64,000 bases of DNA from contig JAGFNK010000047.1 of the NCBI GenBank assembly GCA_025769875.1, positions 119,430-183,429 of the forward strand, given 5' to 3'. Positions 33,410-45,517 of the stretch are shown piece by piece. Position numbers and translations under genes: made by a program. The stretch is from Russula earlei (lineage: Eukaryota; Basidiomycota; Agaricomycetes; Russulales; Russulaceae). Positions within the stretch are counted from its first letter, which is position 1, and every line of letters begins with the position of its first letter. The notes beneath the pieces were generated by a model that was not told the DNA's origin, searched no databases, and worked only from the letters and a program-made list of their open reading frames with translations.

Positions 33410-34238
33410 ATGTCAAGACACATACTGCTGATCACTAAGGACTCAGGAGCAGGTGGGCAAGGGTTGGAACAGATGGTACATGGTGTAAATGGCGTTGAAC
33501 AGGAGGACAAGCCAAATGACGAGGAGGTACCAGAAGGGGACTGGTAGGTGTTGCAAGAGACAGAGGTGAAGACTAGAGGCCAGTGTAGCGAGGGGCCTTA
33601 AACAAGGTGGTCGTTGAAGAGTACCTTGAAGATGAGGAGGGGGACTTTAAACAAAGCGGTTGCTGAGGAGTACTTTAGGAGGAGAGTATCACAAATGGAC
33701 AGTCTGATGACTGCCATGCTACATTGGGGCTTATATACTGTGTACAGGGTCGATTACAAAGAACTGGAACTATTCTAGACTCCTCAGTACCATCCAATAG
33801 GACTACAGGGGCATAAACTTGCTTGTGTCAGGTTTCAGGCTTACTGAGTGTATTACTGATCATTGTGGAGCAATGACATCTTTATGATGTCACTGTGGAG
33901 TGCTTGGTGAGCAGATGAGGTCATTGTGGAGTTGCTCAGTCAGCCATGATGTCATTGGAGCTAAATGATGTCATATGAGTTATGCAATGAGTTGTAGGAG
34001 TTCATGCCACTGTTTTGGGTCCTTGGTGGCTGGGTGGCCATGTGGCTGCCATGCAATGATTACCCAATAAGGAAATGGGTGCCTGGTCATGTCATAGTGC
34101 CTTTGCAATAGCGATATCTTGCACCGCAGGAGGAGTAGCCCAAGAAACGGAAGTGTGTTGATGATGCAAAGTGAGAGAGGTCTCTCTCTGAGTAAAATAG
34201 GACAATATATGGCCAGATTCTGGCCTTGGTTTGTAACA
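33410..34238 (-). repeat. LTR of family C element (829 bp)
   Basis: It has the same length and ends as the solo LTRs (minus strand TGTTACAAACC to GTGTCTTGACA). It is immediately followed, on the minus strand, by the internal region (tctggacagtctctcatcat), exactly as at 63464, so it is the 5' LTR of that element. The matching 3' LTR is not in the expected place. Confidence 0.85.
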
Positions 34239-34844
34239 ACGAGAGGAGACTTTAGACTGAGTGGTCACAGGGGAGTACCCAGGAAGATGAGAGTATCACA
34301 AATGGACAGTCTGACAACTGCCATGCTACATTGGGGCTTATATAGTGTGTACATGGTCGATTACAAAGAACAGGGACTATTCTAGACTCCTTGGTAACAT
34401 CCAATAGGACTGCAGAGGCATAAACTCGCTTGTGTCAGGTTTCAGGCTTACTGAGCATATTACTGATCATTGTGGAGCAATGACATCATTATGATATCAC
34501 TGTGGAGTGCTTGGTGAGTGGATGAGGTCAGTGTGGAGTTGCTCAGTCAGCCATGATGTCATTGGAGCTGAATGACATCATATGAGTTATGCAACAAGTT
34601 GTAGGAGTTCATGCTGCTGTTTTGGGTTCCTGGTGGCTGAGTGGCCATGTGGCTGCCATGCAATGATTACCCAATTAGGAAATGGGTGCCTGGTCATGTC
34701 ATAATGTCTTTGCAATAGCAATATCTTGTACCACAGGAGTAGTAGCCCATGAAACAGAAGTGGGTTGGCAATGCAACATGAGATGGTTCTCTCTTGAGTG
34801 AAGCAGGATAATATATGGCCAGGACTTGGCCTTGGTTCATAACA
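34239..34844 (-). repeat. Truncated second family C LTR
   Basis: This repeats the first 606 bases of the family C LTR (minus strand from TGTTATGAACC at 34844) and stops abruptly at the neighbouring LTR. The simplest reading is that the family C element inserted into an older solo LTR of its own family; the other part of the old LTR was not found. Confidence 0.75.
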
Positions 34845-35303
34845 CCTAATCAGAGAACTACATTATGGGTAAATGTATGTACTGTAAGAAAGCAATGAGT
34901 GTGCTCACCTCAGTGTCTTGCGCATGGGGCACGAACACTGAGGTTCCTAAACAAACTAGGGGGTTGAGTATATAAAGGCCCTACTGGCTGTGAATATGCA
35001 ATTGCCTTAAAGGCCACTGTATGGAGCTATTCTTAAATTGTTAAAGGGTAACTATAACCAACAGGTAAATCAAATATCTATGTAAGTGAATCAGGTATCG
35101 TTCTGGGGGTTGAGGCCATGATGCACATTTGCATCCAGGCAGGCATGACTTCAACATGATTGCACCCACTTTTGTGACAACACAGGATATGGCTGCAGAT
35201 ATTCTCACCAAGGCCTTGGATCGGATAAAGGTACTTAAGTGCATTGGTATGCCTGGATTATCGTATGGCTAAGTGACTAGAGCCTTGTACTGACATGGGG
35301 GAG
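34845..35303 (+). pseudogene. Ty1/copia polyprotein end, relic
   Basis: The frame at about 35164-35271 reads FVTTQDMAADILTKALDRIK then VLKCIGMPGLSYG and a stop, the standard C-terminus of copia RNase H. It is followed by a polypurine-like tract (acatgggggag) and TGTCATTGTG at 35304, a likely 3' LTR start. Upstream sequence is too decayed to read. Part of it (35045-35150) resembles 44878-44985. Confidence 0.7.
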
Positions 35304-35547
35304 TGTCATTGTGATTTATTACTGATGCACTGTAGATATCACTTTGGGGTGTCAGCACAATGCTCCAGATAGTAGTTCCATTATTTGGATCAATTTATGG
35401 CCTAGTCAGGTCAATATTACAGGCAGAGGAGCAGTAGTATACCTTAGTCTCAATTGCTCCTCTGCAGGTGTGTAGTAGTTTGAATCCTCATAACAATACC
35501 AGTCTCAATTGCTCCTCTGCAGTTCCCTTTGAGTCCTGTGGACATAA
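35304..35547 (+). repeat. Probable copia 3' LTR fragment
   Basis: It begins TGTCATTGTG after the polypurine tract. It contains the direct repeat agtctcaattgctcctctgc at 35446 and 35501, plus a nearby inverted version (gcagaggagca). It is cut by the family D LTR at about 35548, so its length is unknown. Confidence 0.45.
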
Positions 35548-36039
35548 GGGTGCTAATAGGTCACTTATTGAACAACAAGTTGACTAAGTTCAAGGACGAA
35601 GTTGGTGAAGAGCACTGTCCAAACAAGTAACAAGTACCAGAGGGGGACTGGTACTGGTTGTGAGAGGTGGTCATGGAGAGAGAGAGCCAGTGTATACAAG
35701 ATAGGGTGGTCACAAAGGAGTACCCTTGGTAGTGGAGTGCCACAAATCAAATGGACAGTCTGAAGACTGTCTGCTACTTTATTGAGTGCTTATATACTAC
35801 AAGGGAACTGCTAAATAGGGAACAAGTCATAACCTTGTTATCAAGCACAATTGATGGATGAGTAAGAAGTTGGAGTACACTTACTGAGCATGCTCAGTCA
35901 TTCTCAGTAAGCTGCTGAGTAAGAAGGCTCATATTGATGAGTAAGAGCTTTTAATGTCCACATGTTCACTGCTTAGTACATGTGCAAAGCACCTGATTCA
36001 TTTACTGTTAGTTAGTTTAGGGCTGGTCATCTGAGGACT
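35548..36039 (-). repeat. Family D LTR, part 1 (interrupted by gypsy element)
   Basis: Minus-strand family D LTR sequence: it contains the promoter box (agtatataagc complement near 35795-35805), gttatcaagcac, and the tandem tactgagcatgctcagt motif. It ends inside the LTR at gaggact, where the gypsy element starts. The continuation is at 44409-44857. The left end near 35548 is diverged. Confidence 0.8.
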
Positions 36040-36530
36040 TGTCACAAGTACTGGCCCTTCGGCCACGTCGGCAACCGGACAAGCCTACCCGGACAGCCTC
36101 ACAATTCCCGCGTGTTCATATGACTCACCTAGCCTCGCATGTACCGTTACTTTCCAGCGTGTTCCAGCCTCGACCGTCTCGTTGTTACCTCATGTCTACT
36201 ATTTGATATAGGACATAGTTGTCTATATAAACCTGTCAGTAGCAGAGAACAAGCCCTAAGCTTGTTCTCTTGTGAAATATCACTGGATTCTAGCTTCGGA
36301 CTGTAGGCTTGCAGAGAATCAAGCAATCAACTCGAAAACTCTCTCATCTCTCTAAGTCTTCAAACGTGAAGACCTTTCTGTCACATTTCCCCTCTGCGGT
36401 ACACACTAGCCTTTGCTGTGTTGTCACTGAGACCCCCGAATCTCACGAGAACTTGTCGTCTTGTTCGACTCAGTGCGCACATCTCGCGCGTGAAACGATT
36501 TGTCAGCGACACCGCCCCCAGTCGGTGACA
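36040..36530 (+). repeat. 5' LTR of gypsy element
   Basis: 491 bp from TGTCACAAGTACTGGCCC to GTCGGTGACA. A tctatataaacc box near 36220 is the probable promoter. Expected primer-binding sequence follows at 36531 (ttagaacaagcttacc), but I could not match it to a tRNA. Confidence 0.93.
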
Positions 36531-36606
36531 TTAGAACAAGCTTACCTCTGAACCCTTGACCCCGAACCGCACGCTCACAAACGAATATATCTGTCTTTTT
36601 CTCAAC

Positions 36607-38316
36607 ATGACCACAACTCGAGACTGGAAAACTAAAGGACTCAGCACACCAACTCTTGAAGGACTAGCAGCCCTCAAATGTCCTTTTGAGCTGCTCCCTG
36701 ATCAAGAAAAGAATGTCCCTAGTGCAACCATGTTCGACGACGGCGTCGAATTCTATACCATACGAACGGACGGCATGCCTTGGACTGGCTACTACGTCAA
36801 CTGGAAAAATGCTAAAGTAGCCCTAGGCCACCTCTTTGGCCTCTGGTTCGAGATCGCGAGACGCGGTGATACCTGGGAAGCGACGCGCGTCGCTCGCGCG
36901 GCCTTCAAGCTCCAGCAAAGCCCTCTCAGAGGTATCAACATTACAACCCTAACAGCATCTGGAGAACCTGTCCCCAACTCGAAGGCCCCTAGCCGCGCTC
37001 CGACACCCGGACCCACTCCACTTACCGAAGCCCCAATGGAACTCGAACCCACGACAACAATGAATGTTTTCGCCACCGCCACCGAACCTGAATCAACTAG
37101 ACCTCAACCCGCATCGTCCGGGACGGCGCAAGCCCCTTTCTGCCCCTCATTCACAGGATTCGGAGGATGCGGAATGCGACCTCCGAGCTCCGACCCCGAC
37201 CCCAACGACCACGATACATGCACTGACCGCGACCGTAACGCACGCGGCCCCAACAATGGAAAACTCGAAGGAATTCCCCCCGACTTCTTTAATGGCGACC
37301 GCACGCGCACACATGCATTTTTGGTTGCGTTTAACAGGTTCATGTCCATGAACCACGACAGTAAGATTGCCAGGGATCCCATCAAGAAGTGTGCATATTT
37401 CCTTTCACTAATGAAAGGACCCAAAGTTGAAGGATGGCTTGAAGCCATGGACCAGTGGCTCGAAGACGTACAAGACAATCCCACCAACATACCACTTGGG
37501 CTCACAGCGTGGGAAGCACTATGACAACAATTTCGCCATGCATTTACTGACTACGCAGAACACGAAAAAGCCCAAGACAAACTTAAGGAACTCAAGATGA
37601 AAGATGGACTCCTCGACGACTACGTTTCAGAATTCCAACTACTGGCCAGATGAGCAGGACTCGATCTCGATGAACCTACAGTCATGAGACTGTTTGCTTG
37701 GGGACTCCCACAATCCCTAGTCGAGTCATGCCTCAACCTCGAAGATCCCACATCGTTCGCTGACTGGGTTGCAGCGGCACAAAAACACCACCAAGTTTGG
37801 ATGCGCAAACGCGCAATCCTGTCCGATCACTCCAGCAGTCGTGGATGTAACTTCAACCAACCTCAGAACAACAAACCCTGGGGACGGCTCGTCAACTCGA
37901 CATGGGCCAACTGCAGGAACAATCAAGGCAACGCCACACCCGCACGCCCGTGACTCCCACCACGCGATCCGAATGCGATGGACACTAGTGCGGGTGCGGC
38001 TCGCAAAGCAGTCACCGAAGCCGAAAAACAGAAACACAGAGAAGAAGGAAGATGCTTCCACTGCTCCCTTCGAGGACACCTAGCCCACGACTGTCCCTCG
38101 AAACCGAAACGCGAAATGCCTTGCGCACGTGCCGCCGACACGACCAACATCACGTCTGAATCTCCCACTGTGGAGATAATCGAAGAAAGCATCACCGACA
38201 ATGTCGCAAAGGCAGCAAAAGCAGCAAAAGCGCTGTTGATGGAGGAAAGGGAAGCTTTTATTAAAGCCCTGACAGGAGACGGTGAAGGGGAGCAGGAGGA
38301 TTTTTCGGACGCTTGA
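36607..38316 (+). pseudogene. gypsy gag (three TGA stops)
   Basis: The frame runs from the ATG at 36607 (MTTTRDWKTKGLSTPT) through a capsid-like part (FFNGDRTRTHAFLVAFNRFM, KCAYFLSLMKGPKVEGWLEA, LLDDYVSEFQLLAR, FAWGLPQSLVESCL). It ends in a CCHC zinc knuckle (CFHCSLRGHLAHDC, near 38052-38093) and a Glu/Ala-rich tail. Three in-frame TGA codons (37522, 37651, 37951) all fall where tryptophan is plausible. The frame ends at 38316, overlapping pol, which lies in the -1 frame; a run of five T at 38301-38305 is a candidate slip site. Confidence 0.85.
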
Positions 38317-41300
38317 GCATAACGGCGATTGCTCGAGCTTTAGGTATCGATCCCATGTACAAGTCTCAAAGAAAATCAATATCAGTGATGACTACTATTT
38401 ACATTGGATCGAACAAAGCCGAAAGAAAAGCCCTGATAGATAGTGGGGCTACCGAATGCTTCATATCCCCTCGGTTGACAAAGGAATTACACCTACAAAC
38501 CGAAAAATTAATTCCGACCAGAAACGTCAAAAACGTCGATGGGACATTAAACCGCTCAGGGAAAGTTACCCAAACTGTCCAGTTAGAGTTGAAGTTACTA
38601 GGACAAAAACACACACACCAATTCCTGGTTACAGACATAGGACAAGACGATATCATCCTGGGATATCCATTCCTAGAATCAACAAACCCGAGAATAAATT
38701 GGTCCAAGGGGACCATCATGGGAAGAGTCACCCTTAAAGGAAACCAAGAAACCCCAGTGTGGATCAAAGCATTAACAGACTGGGAAGAAGGCGACGAACT
38801 GTGGCTACAAACCCAGATACGTAAAACTACTATAGCGCAACAACTGGCAGAATCACAGATCCAAGGCAAAGCACAAACCTGGCAAGAAATAGTCCCCCTT
38901 CAATACCATCAATATGGACAAGTATTCATGGAACAAGAATCGGAAAGATTCCCTGGACCGAGAAAATGGGATCACGCCATTGATCTAAAGTCAGATGCTC
39001 CTACAACGATTAACTGCAGAGTATATCCCCTCTTGCCAAAAGAAAAAGAAGAACAAGGAAAATTCCTTGAACAAAACTTACGACTTAAACAAATAAGAAG
39101 ATCCAACTCGCCATACGCCAGTGGATTCTTCCTTATAAAAAAAAAGGACGGAAAATTTCGACCAGTACAAGATTATAGAAATCTGAACAAATGGACAATA
39201 CCCAACGTATATCCATTACCTTTAATCCCAGAACTTATTCACGCCTTAGCAGGAAAAGAACTTTTTACTAAATTCGACGTCAGATGGGGTTACAACAATA
39301 TTCGAATCAAAGAAGGAGACGAATGGAAAGCAGCCTTCAAAACCAGTGACGGGCTGTTCGAACCTACAGTAATGTTCTTCGGACTAACGAATTCTCCAGC
39401 TACCTTTCAAACTATGATGGACGACATTTTCCAAGAAGAGCTCGCACAAGGATGGTTGAAGATCTATATGGACGACATCATCATTGCCACACAAAATGAC
39501 GAAACAGAACACATGCTCAAAGTCAATCATATACTGTCTAAGCTGAAACAACACGATCTCTATCTTAAACCAGAAAAGTGTCAATTTCACAAAAAGAAGG
39601 TAGAATACCTCGGAGTAATTATAGGAGAAGGAAAAATAACTATGGACCCTGTCAAAGTCAAAGGAATTAAAGACTGGCCAACCCCATCTACACTAAAAGA
39701 AGTCAGAAGTTTCCTAGGATTTTGTAACTTCTATCGAAATTTTATACCCAACTTTTCCATAAAAGCAAGACCATTAAACGACCTAACAAAGAAAAACAGA
39801 CAATGGGAATGGACAACAAAAGAAGACCAAGCCTTTCAAATCCTAAAAGAAACTTGCGTATCTTACCCAGTACTCCGCACCCCAGATTGGACAAAACAAT
39901 TCGTTCTAGACACTGATGCATCAGGATTCACCGTAGGAGCAGTTATATCCCAAGAAAACGAAGATGGTTTTCACCCAATCGCCTACTATTCTAGAACACT
40001 ATTAGATGCAGAGAGAAACTACGACGCTCACAACAAAGAACTAGCAGCAGTGATTTTTGGATTAAAAAGCGGACGACCATTCTTCTTAGGAGCCGACAAA
40101 CCAGTCAGAATAAGAACAGACCACAAAAATCTCACGTACTTTAAAGAACCACAAAAATTAACAGGACGACAAGCCAGATGGATGCAATATATGCAAGACT
40201 TTAATATCACCTTGGAACACGTCCCCGGACACACACACTGTCATGAACCATTCTCCGGAGAGGGCCCTTGAAGGACCCTCCCTTATAGGAGGAAACCCAG
40301 CCTCTATGGTGTCACCCTGTTCACACGAGCAAAAGGGGTGAGTAGAGGTGTCCACAATATTGCGCGCGCATTGTTGCGCAAGCGATTCTCGGCACAATCG
40401 ACATACAGCAAGCCCCACTTAAAGGCAACCCTTCTAGCAACAAAAGACAGGATTAGGGCCTTTCTAAGGACCCTTTGGAACGACCCTAGGAACTCGACAA
40501 TAGGTACTAACCTAGTATCAAAGGCCCTACAACGCGTTATTAGACCAACTCTAATAACTATAGAACGAACTATAAGGCAACACTAAGGACCTTAATAGAA
40601 GTATTAGGGTCGACTCTAAGGACCCTAATAGAACTATATAAGGGCCTTATAAGATAACACTATTCCCTAACCAAACTACAAGTCCTCAAATGACCGGCCC
40701 TAAACTAACTAACAAGAAATGAATCAGGTGTTTGCACGTGCACTAAAGCAGTGAACACGTGGACAATGGAGGCTCTTACTCATCAAGAGAAGCTCCTTAC
40801 TCAGCAGCTTACTGAGCATGACTGAGCATGCTCAGTAAGCGTCCTCCGACTTCTTACTCATCACTCTATGGTGCTTGATAACAGGGTTATGACTTGTTCC
40901 CTATTTAGCAGTTCTCTTGTAGTATATAAGCGCTCAATAAAGTAGCGGACAGTCCTCAGACTGTCCATTTGTTTACGGCACTCTCCATCCCTGGGATACT
41001 CCTTTAAGGACCATCCCCTTGTGACTATCCTGGCCTCCTCTCTGTGTGATTGTTCAACTCTCACAGTAACAGTGCCTCTCTGGTACCTGTTACTACTCTG
41101 GACTTTACTCCTTGCTCACGCCATCTTGGACGTTTATCGACTCGTCTTCGAGCTTACCCCTCGCTCTTGAACTGGATAGTTCAACAGTGAGTCTTGACAC
41201 ACACACTATCGCCGACGCGCTCTCTCGTCGCAAAGACCTTAACAAGGGGGTAGAAGAACAAAAAACCACTTTACTACCACCCGAAATATTCGCAAAAAAG

Positions 41301-42590
41301 ACCTACCTACCTGACAAACCTGACAAACGACGAGAAATCCTAAGACAATTCCATGACACTCCCTTCGCAGGACACCCAGGAATAGCTAATACCTGGGACT
41401 TAGTCAAACAACATTATGAAGGACCTAGACTACAACAATTCGTAGAACAATACGTCAAAGGTTGCGCCAAATGCCAAGAGTCCAAAACCAATATACCCAG
41501 AAAGAAGGCCACGACTTTCCCACTCGACACACACGTTGAACAAGGCCCCTTTCAATACGTATCAATGGACCTCATTACCGACCTACCAAAATCAGAAGGG
41601 TTTGACAGCGTCCTCACCATAGTTGATCAAGGATGCTCCAAAGCAACAAAGTTTATCCCCTGTAACAAAACGATCAATGGAACAGGTGTTGCACATGAGT
41701 ATTTGAAACACCTTGTGCCCTGGTTCGGCGTTCCCAAAAGAATCATCTCCGACAGAGACCCTCGATTCGCATCAAACTTCTCTAAAGCCATATGCAAGAA
41801 TCTAGGCATCAAACAAAACATGTCCACCATGTTCCACCCCCAAACCGATGGACAAACAGAACGAATGAATGCATGGCTAGAACAATACCTAAGACCCTGG
41901 ACCATGACTCATCCACATTCCTGGGCAAAAATGCTCCCTTTGGCAGAATACGCACACAACTCGTGGAAACATGAAACATCACGAAAATCACCACACGAAC
42001 TCCTCATGGGATTCAGACCCCAGATTAACATTAGTCTAGAAGACAACAATGTACCCTCATCCACCAATCGCCTAAAACAACTGGAAGAAGCAAGACAAGA
42101 CGCCCAACAACTTCTTGAACGTAAACAACAACCCCTAAGACCTGACATCAAAGAAATGGAAGAAGGGACCCTTGTATGGCTAGAAGCAAAGAACCTCAAA
42201 ACACGAGGAACACGCAAACTAATGCCTAAAAGATACGGCCCATTTCCCATCACAAAAAGAATTTCCAAAGTTGCATATCAATTACAACTTCCACCATCAA
42301 TGAAGATACACGACGTCTTCCACGTCAATCTACTCCTCCCTTATAAGGAAATGGAGGAATACGGCACGCCATTTACACGACCTCCACCAACCATCAAAAA
42401 TGAGGAAGAATACGAAATTGAAGCGATTCTAGACACAAGAAGATTTGGACGAACACGTAAACTTCAATACCTCGTACACTGGAAAGGATACCCTACATCA
42501 GATGACTCATGGGTTGACCACTATGATCTCAACGCCCCAGAACTTCTAAAAGAATACTATTCCACCTCGGCTGGACGACCCCAGATATAA
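38313..42590 (+). pseudogene. gypsy pol: protease, RT, RNase H, integrase, chromodomain (split by solo LTR)
   Basis: Part 1 (38313-40238): aspartic protease ALIDSGATECFI; reverse transcriptase with KFDVRWGYNNIRI and the YMDD motif (IYMDDIIIAT, near 39460); RNase H with VLDTDASGFTVGA. Part 2 (41205-42590): integrase with the HHCC zinc site (FHDTPFAGHPG and CAKC), catalytic Asp in YVSMDLITDLP, Asp in RIISDRDPRF and Glu in DGQTERMNAWLEQ, then a chromodomain (LQYLVHWKGYPTSDDSWVDH). The two parts were one frame: removing 40239-41204 joins GHTH to TIADALSRR. Apart from the insertion no stop is seen, so loss of activity is recent. Confidence 0.95.
40239..41199 (+). repeat. Solo LTR, family D (961 bp) inside pol
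   Basis: It starts TGTCATGAACCATTCTCC and ends GTGAGTCTTGACA, flanked by CACAC (40234-40238 and 41200-41204). It has a promoter box agtatataagcgctc near 40921-40935. It closely resembles the solo LTR at 61463. Excision with one duplication restores the pol frame exactly. Confidence 0.95.
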
Positions 42591-42646
42591 AAACACCACT
42601 TACAGACAACTACTCTCTACCACTTCACCCCCCAAACTCAACAAAC

Positions 42647-43899
42647 ATGTCTTCCACCCAGAACTCTCCCACCGCTTCCTCTGCCACTCTTGTACCAACC
42701 CCTCCATATTCTCCCGCACTCATCCACTTGCCACTCTCCAGAGAACCATCCCCCTCGACAGCAGCCACTATCAACACCAGACTACTTATTCAACGCGCTG
42801 CACAACATGCCGCCATGATTGTCCAAGCATGCGAACTGTGGGAAGACGACTCCCTCACCACAATACTACATGCCTTCGGCAATCGATCCCCCACTCAAGG
42901 GACCAACACGCCCATAAGGACTCGCAGTCCATCCTATCATGTCCGCACCCCTTCACCCGACCCTATTCCAATCCCCCCACACACAGTGGCACTACACCCA
43001 TCATCCAACAAGTCGAAAACGTAATCATACTCAACGAAAACTTTGCTCCAATGAACCTCGAGATGACACCACCTCCTGTCTATCAGCCAACCATCAACCA
43101 TGCACAATGCTCAGAGCTGGAAGAACTTGGAGAAGGATGGGAAGAAGGAGACCTGGGACTAGAGTTACTAATTCCAGATCCAGGAAACGAAGAAGACACA
43201 CTTCCCCCTTGCTTCGTCCTCCCTGATCTCACAAATGGCTTCCCCTCTCTCCTAGCCACATATGGCCCTGGATGTCCCACTCACCGTATCCCCATTTGAG
43301 CTCGAGCCAATCCCTACCCTCGTCCTCTCTTTACACAAAAAGACGCCTTCTTGTTCAAAGAAGGTCTCAGACACACTAAAGCTATAGAAGAGGCACTCAG
43401 GTTCAAACAGGACCTGTCACTGGAAGCCGAAGTATGTCGCTATCGTTTCGCCTTGAAGAAAACACGACAAATGGCAAACTCCCTCGTCACCGCTCAAGAA
43501 AGATACCACGACATGATGTGGGAAGTAAGAGATTCGGAAGTCAAGTTGGCAAGAGCTAATGCCAAGGCTTGCCTCGAACCACGAGTCTTGTTCGGAACCA
43601 TGCCTCAGCTTACTGAACAAGAGCATCAGGACGCCAAACAAGCTCTCCTCGATCTGTGGTATCAATTCTCCCCCCGACTCTCTGACAGGTGTGCTTGGTG
43701 CAAGGACGGAGGACATGACACCTTCAAATGCTCCAAAATCGCCATCTGCATTCTCTGCAATCACCAAGGACACATAGCCAACTATTGCAGAAGCCCCCAC
43801 CAACGATGCAAACCCGAAAAAATATGTCGAGTCCCTCGCGATCAGATCCACTTCCATACCCACCACTGTCGTTCCACTATTACCCCCTATGTTGCTTAG
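42647..43899 (+). pseudogene. Third ORF of gypsy element with two zinc knuckles
   Basis: Between pol and the 3' LTR a frame starts at the ATG at 42647 (MSSTQNSPTASSATLVP). It shifts by -1 near 42979, continues (VENVIILNENFAPMNLEMTP, then ELGEGWEEGDLGLELL), meets a TGA at 43297, and resumes to 43899. The last part is probably helical (EGLRHTKAIEEALRFKQDLS) and holds two CCHC knuckles, CAWCKDGGHDTFKC and CILCNHQGHIANYC. The pattern fits a nucleic-acid-binding accessory protein. Its position matches additional ORFs reported in some gypsy elements; I do not recognise a specific family. The C CCC CCA heptamer at 42973-42979 could be a -1 slippage site rather than a lesion. Confidence 0.7.
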
Positions 43900-43917
43900 A
43901 CGTTAACAAGGGGGTGA

Positions 43918-44408
43918 TGTCACAAGTACCGGCCCTTCAGCCAGGTCGGCAACCGGACAAGCCTACCCAGACAGCCTCACGATTCCCGTGCGTTCATATG
44001 ACTCACCTAGCCTCGCATGTACCGTTACTTTCCAGCGTGTTCGAGCCTCGACCGTCTCGTTGTTACCTCATGTCTACTATTTGATATAGGACATAGTTGT
44101 CTATATAAACCTGTCAGTAGCAGAGAACAAGCCCTAAGCTTGTTCTCTTGTGAAATATCACTGGATTCTAGCTTCGGACTGTAGGCTTGCAGAGAATCAA
44201 GCAATCGACTCAAAAACTCTCTCATCTCTCTAAGTCTTCAAACGCGAAGACCTTTCTGTCACATTTCCCCTCCGCGGTACACACTAGCCTTTGCTGTGTT
44301 GTCACTGAGACCCCCGAATCTCACGAGAACTCATCGTCTCATTCGACTCAGTGCGCACGTCTCGCGCGTGAAACGATTTGTCAGCGACACTGCCCCCAGT
44401 CGGTGACA
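43918..44408 (+). repeat. 3' LTR of gypsy element
   Basis: 491 bp, same ends and length as the 5' LTR, preceded by the polypurine tract. The most visible differences are changes such as tgtcgtcttg against catcgtctca near the right end. Confidence 0.93.
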
Positions 44409-44857
44409 GGACTTGTGGTTTTGTCTGTGGAATAGAGTTGTCCATAAGGCCCCTTATATAGTTCTATTAGGGTCCTTAGAGTTGACCCTAATACTTCTAT
44501 TAAGGTCCATAGTATTGCCATATAGTTCATTCTAAGGTTATTAGAGTTAGTCTAATAACACACTATAGGGCCTATAGTGTCTTCATTAGTGTCCATTGTA
44601 GAGCACTTCAGGTCGTCCTAAAGGGTCTTTAGGAAGCCTATATTATTGTCTTATATTGCTAGAAGGGTTGCCACTAAGTAGGGCTTGTTGTATGTTGATT
44701 GTGCCTAGAATCAATCACACAACAATGTGTGCACAATATTGTGGACACCTCTACTCACCCCTTTTGATTGTGTGAACAGGGTGGCATCATAGAGGCTGGG
44801 TTTCCTCTAATAGGGAAGGGTCCTTCAAGGGCCCTCTCTGGGAAATGGTTCATGACA
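44409..44857 (-). repeat. Family D LTR, part 2
   Basis: This is the continuation of the LTR interrupted at 36039. It starts with the duplicated GGACT and ends at 44857 with the complement of TGTCATGAACCAT. The inner part contains several ttagggtccttag-like short repeats typical of this LTR. Confidence 0.8.
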
Positions 44858-45509
44858 GAATTGGTCTTAAACAGTAAAGGGTCTTATTAACTGACAGGTA
44901 AATCAAATGTATATTCCAGCAAATCATGTGTGGTTCTGAGTGTTGAGTGCAGCTGCAGTGCACATCCGCATCCAGGCGGGTGCAACTTTGACAAGTGAAT
45001 TGAATCAGCAGTTCTTGCTTCCTTGCATCCTCATTATTGTCTACGTCTGCCTAAAGAACACTTTGACTCCCTCAAGATCTTCCTCTTTTCCTTCAAGAAC
45101 ACATACACACACACACATCTGGTCTCATGCCTGCACTTCTGAGACTTCAAGCTCATTGCCTCCAAGACATCAAGCCTCACATCTCAAGTCACATGGACTC
45201 CACATGGCTGTGGTGGCATGCTACAATTGGGTTCAGCACCTCTTCCCAGTTGTTGTCTGTGGGACCTTGGACAAAGGATGAAGGATCTTTTGAGAACTTG
45301 CTGAGTGGATGTCCCACCATTGCCAGAGGGGTTTCACTTGGTATTCACTCAATTGCTATGCGGAGTTGGGAGAGCATTTTGTTTTACCTCTTTTTCTTTG
45401 GCATTTTTTCACCATTGTGTTGCTCACAAAGTAGAACAAATTATTATTAGGTGTTGAACTGCTGACAAAATGATGCTTGAGACCTTCTCTTGAGTAATTA
45501 TGCCTGTCA
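44858..45509. other. Repeat debris between LTR and hAT element
   Basis: Bases 44878-44985 resemble 35045-35150 on the other side of the LTR. Bases 45055-45140 resemble 18193-18280. No gene recognised. Confidence 0.45.
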
Positions 45510-45517
45510 GATGGTGG

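Larger units (their letters stand above)
36040..44408 (+). mobile_element. Chromodomain gypsy (Ty3/Metaviridae) element, nested
   Basis: A complete element with two 491-bp LTRs (36040-36530, 43918-44408), each TGTCAC...GTGACA, flanked by the 5-bp duplication GGACT. By eye I count about 18 differences between the LTRs (about 3.7 percent), mostly transitions. Order: LTR, gag, pol with protease, reverse transcriptase, RNase H, integrase and chromodomain, then a third ORF, polypurine tract (aacaagggggtga), LTR. Without the 961-bp solo LTR in pol and its duplication it is about 7.4 kb. Gag and ORF3 carry stops; pol is otherwise open. Confidence 0.95.

Noticed and set aside
40861..41064. Minus-strand frames of about 67-87 codons repeated in the family D LTRs (also 62078-62341)
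   Set aside because: They recur because the LTR is repeated; the opposite strand frame is the one with conserved hydrophobic coding character.
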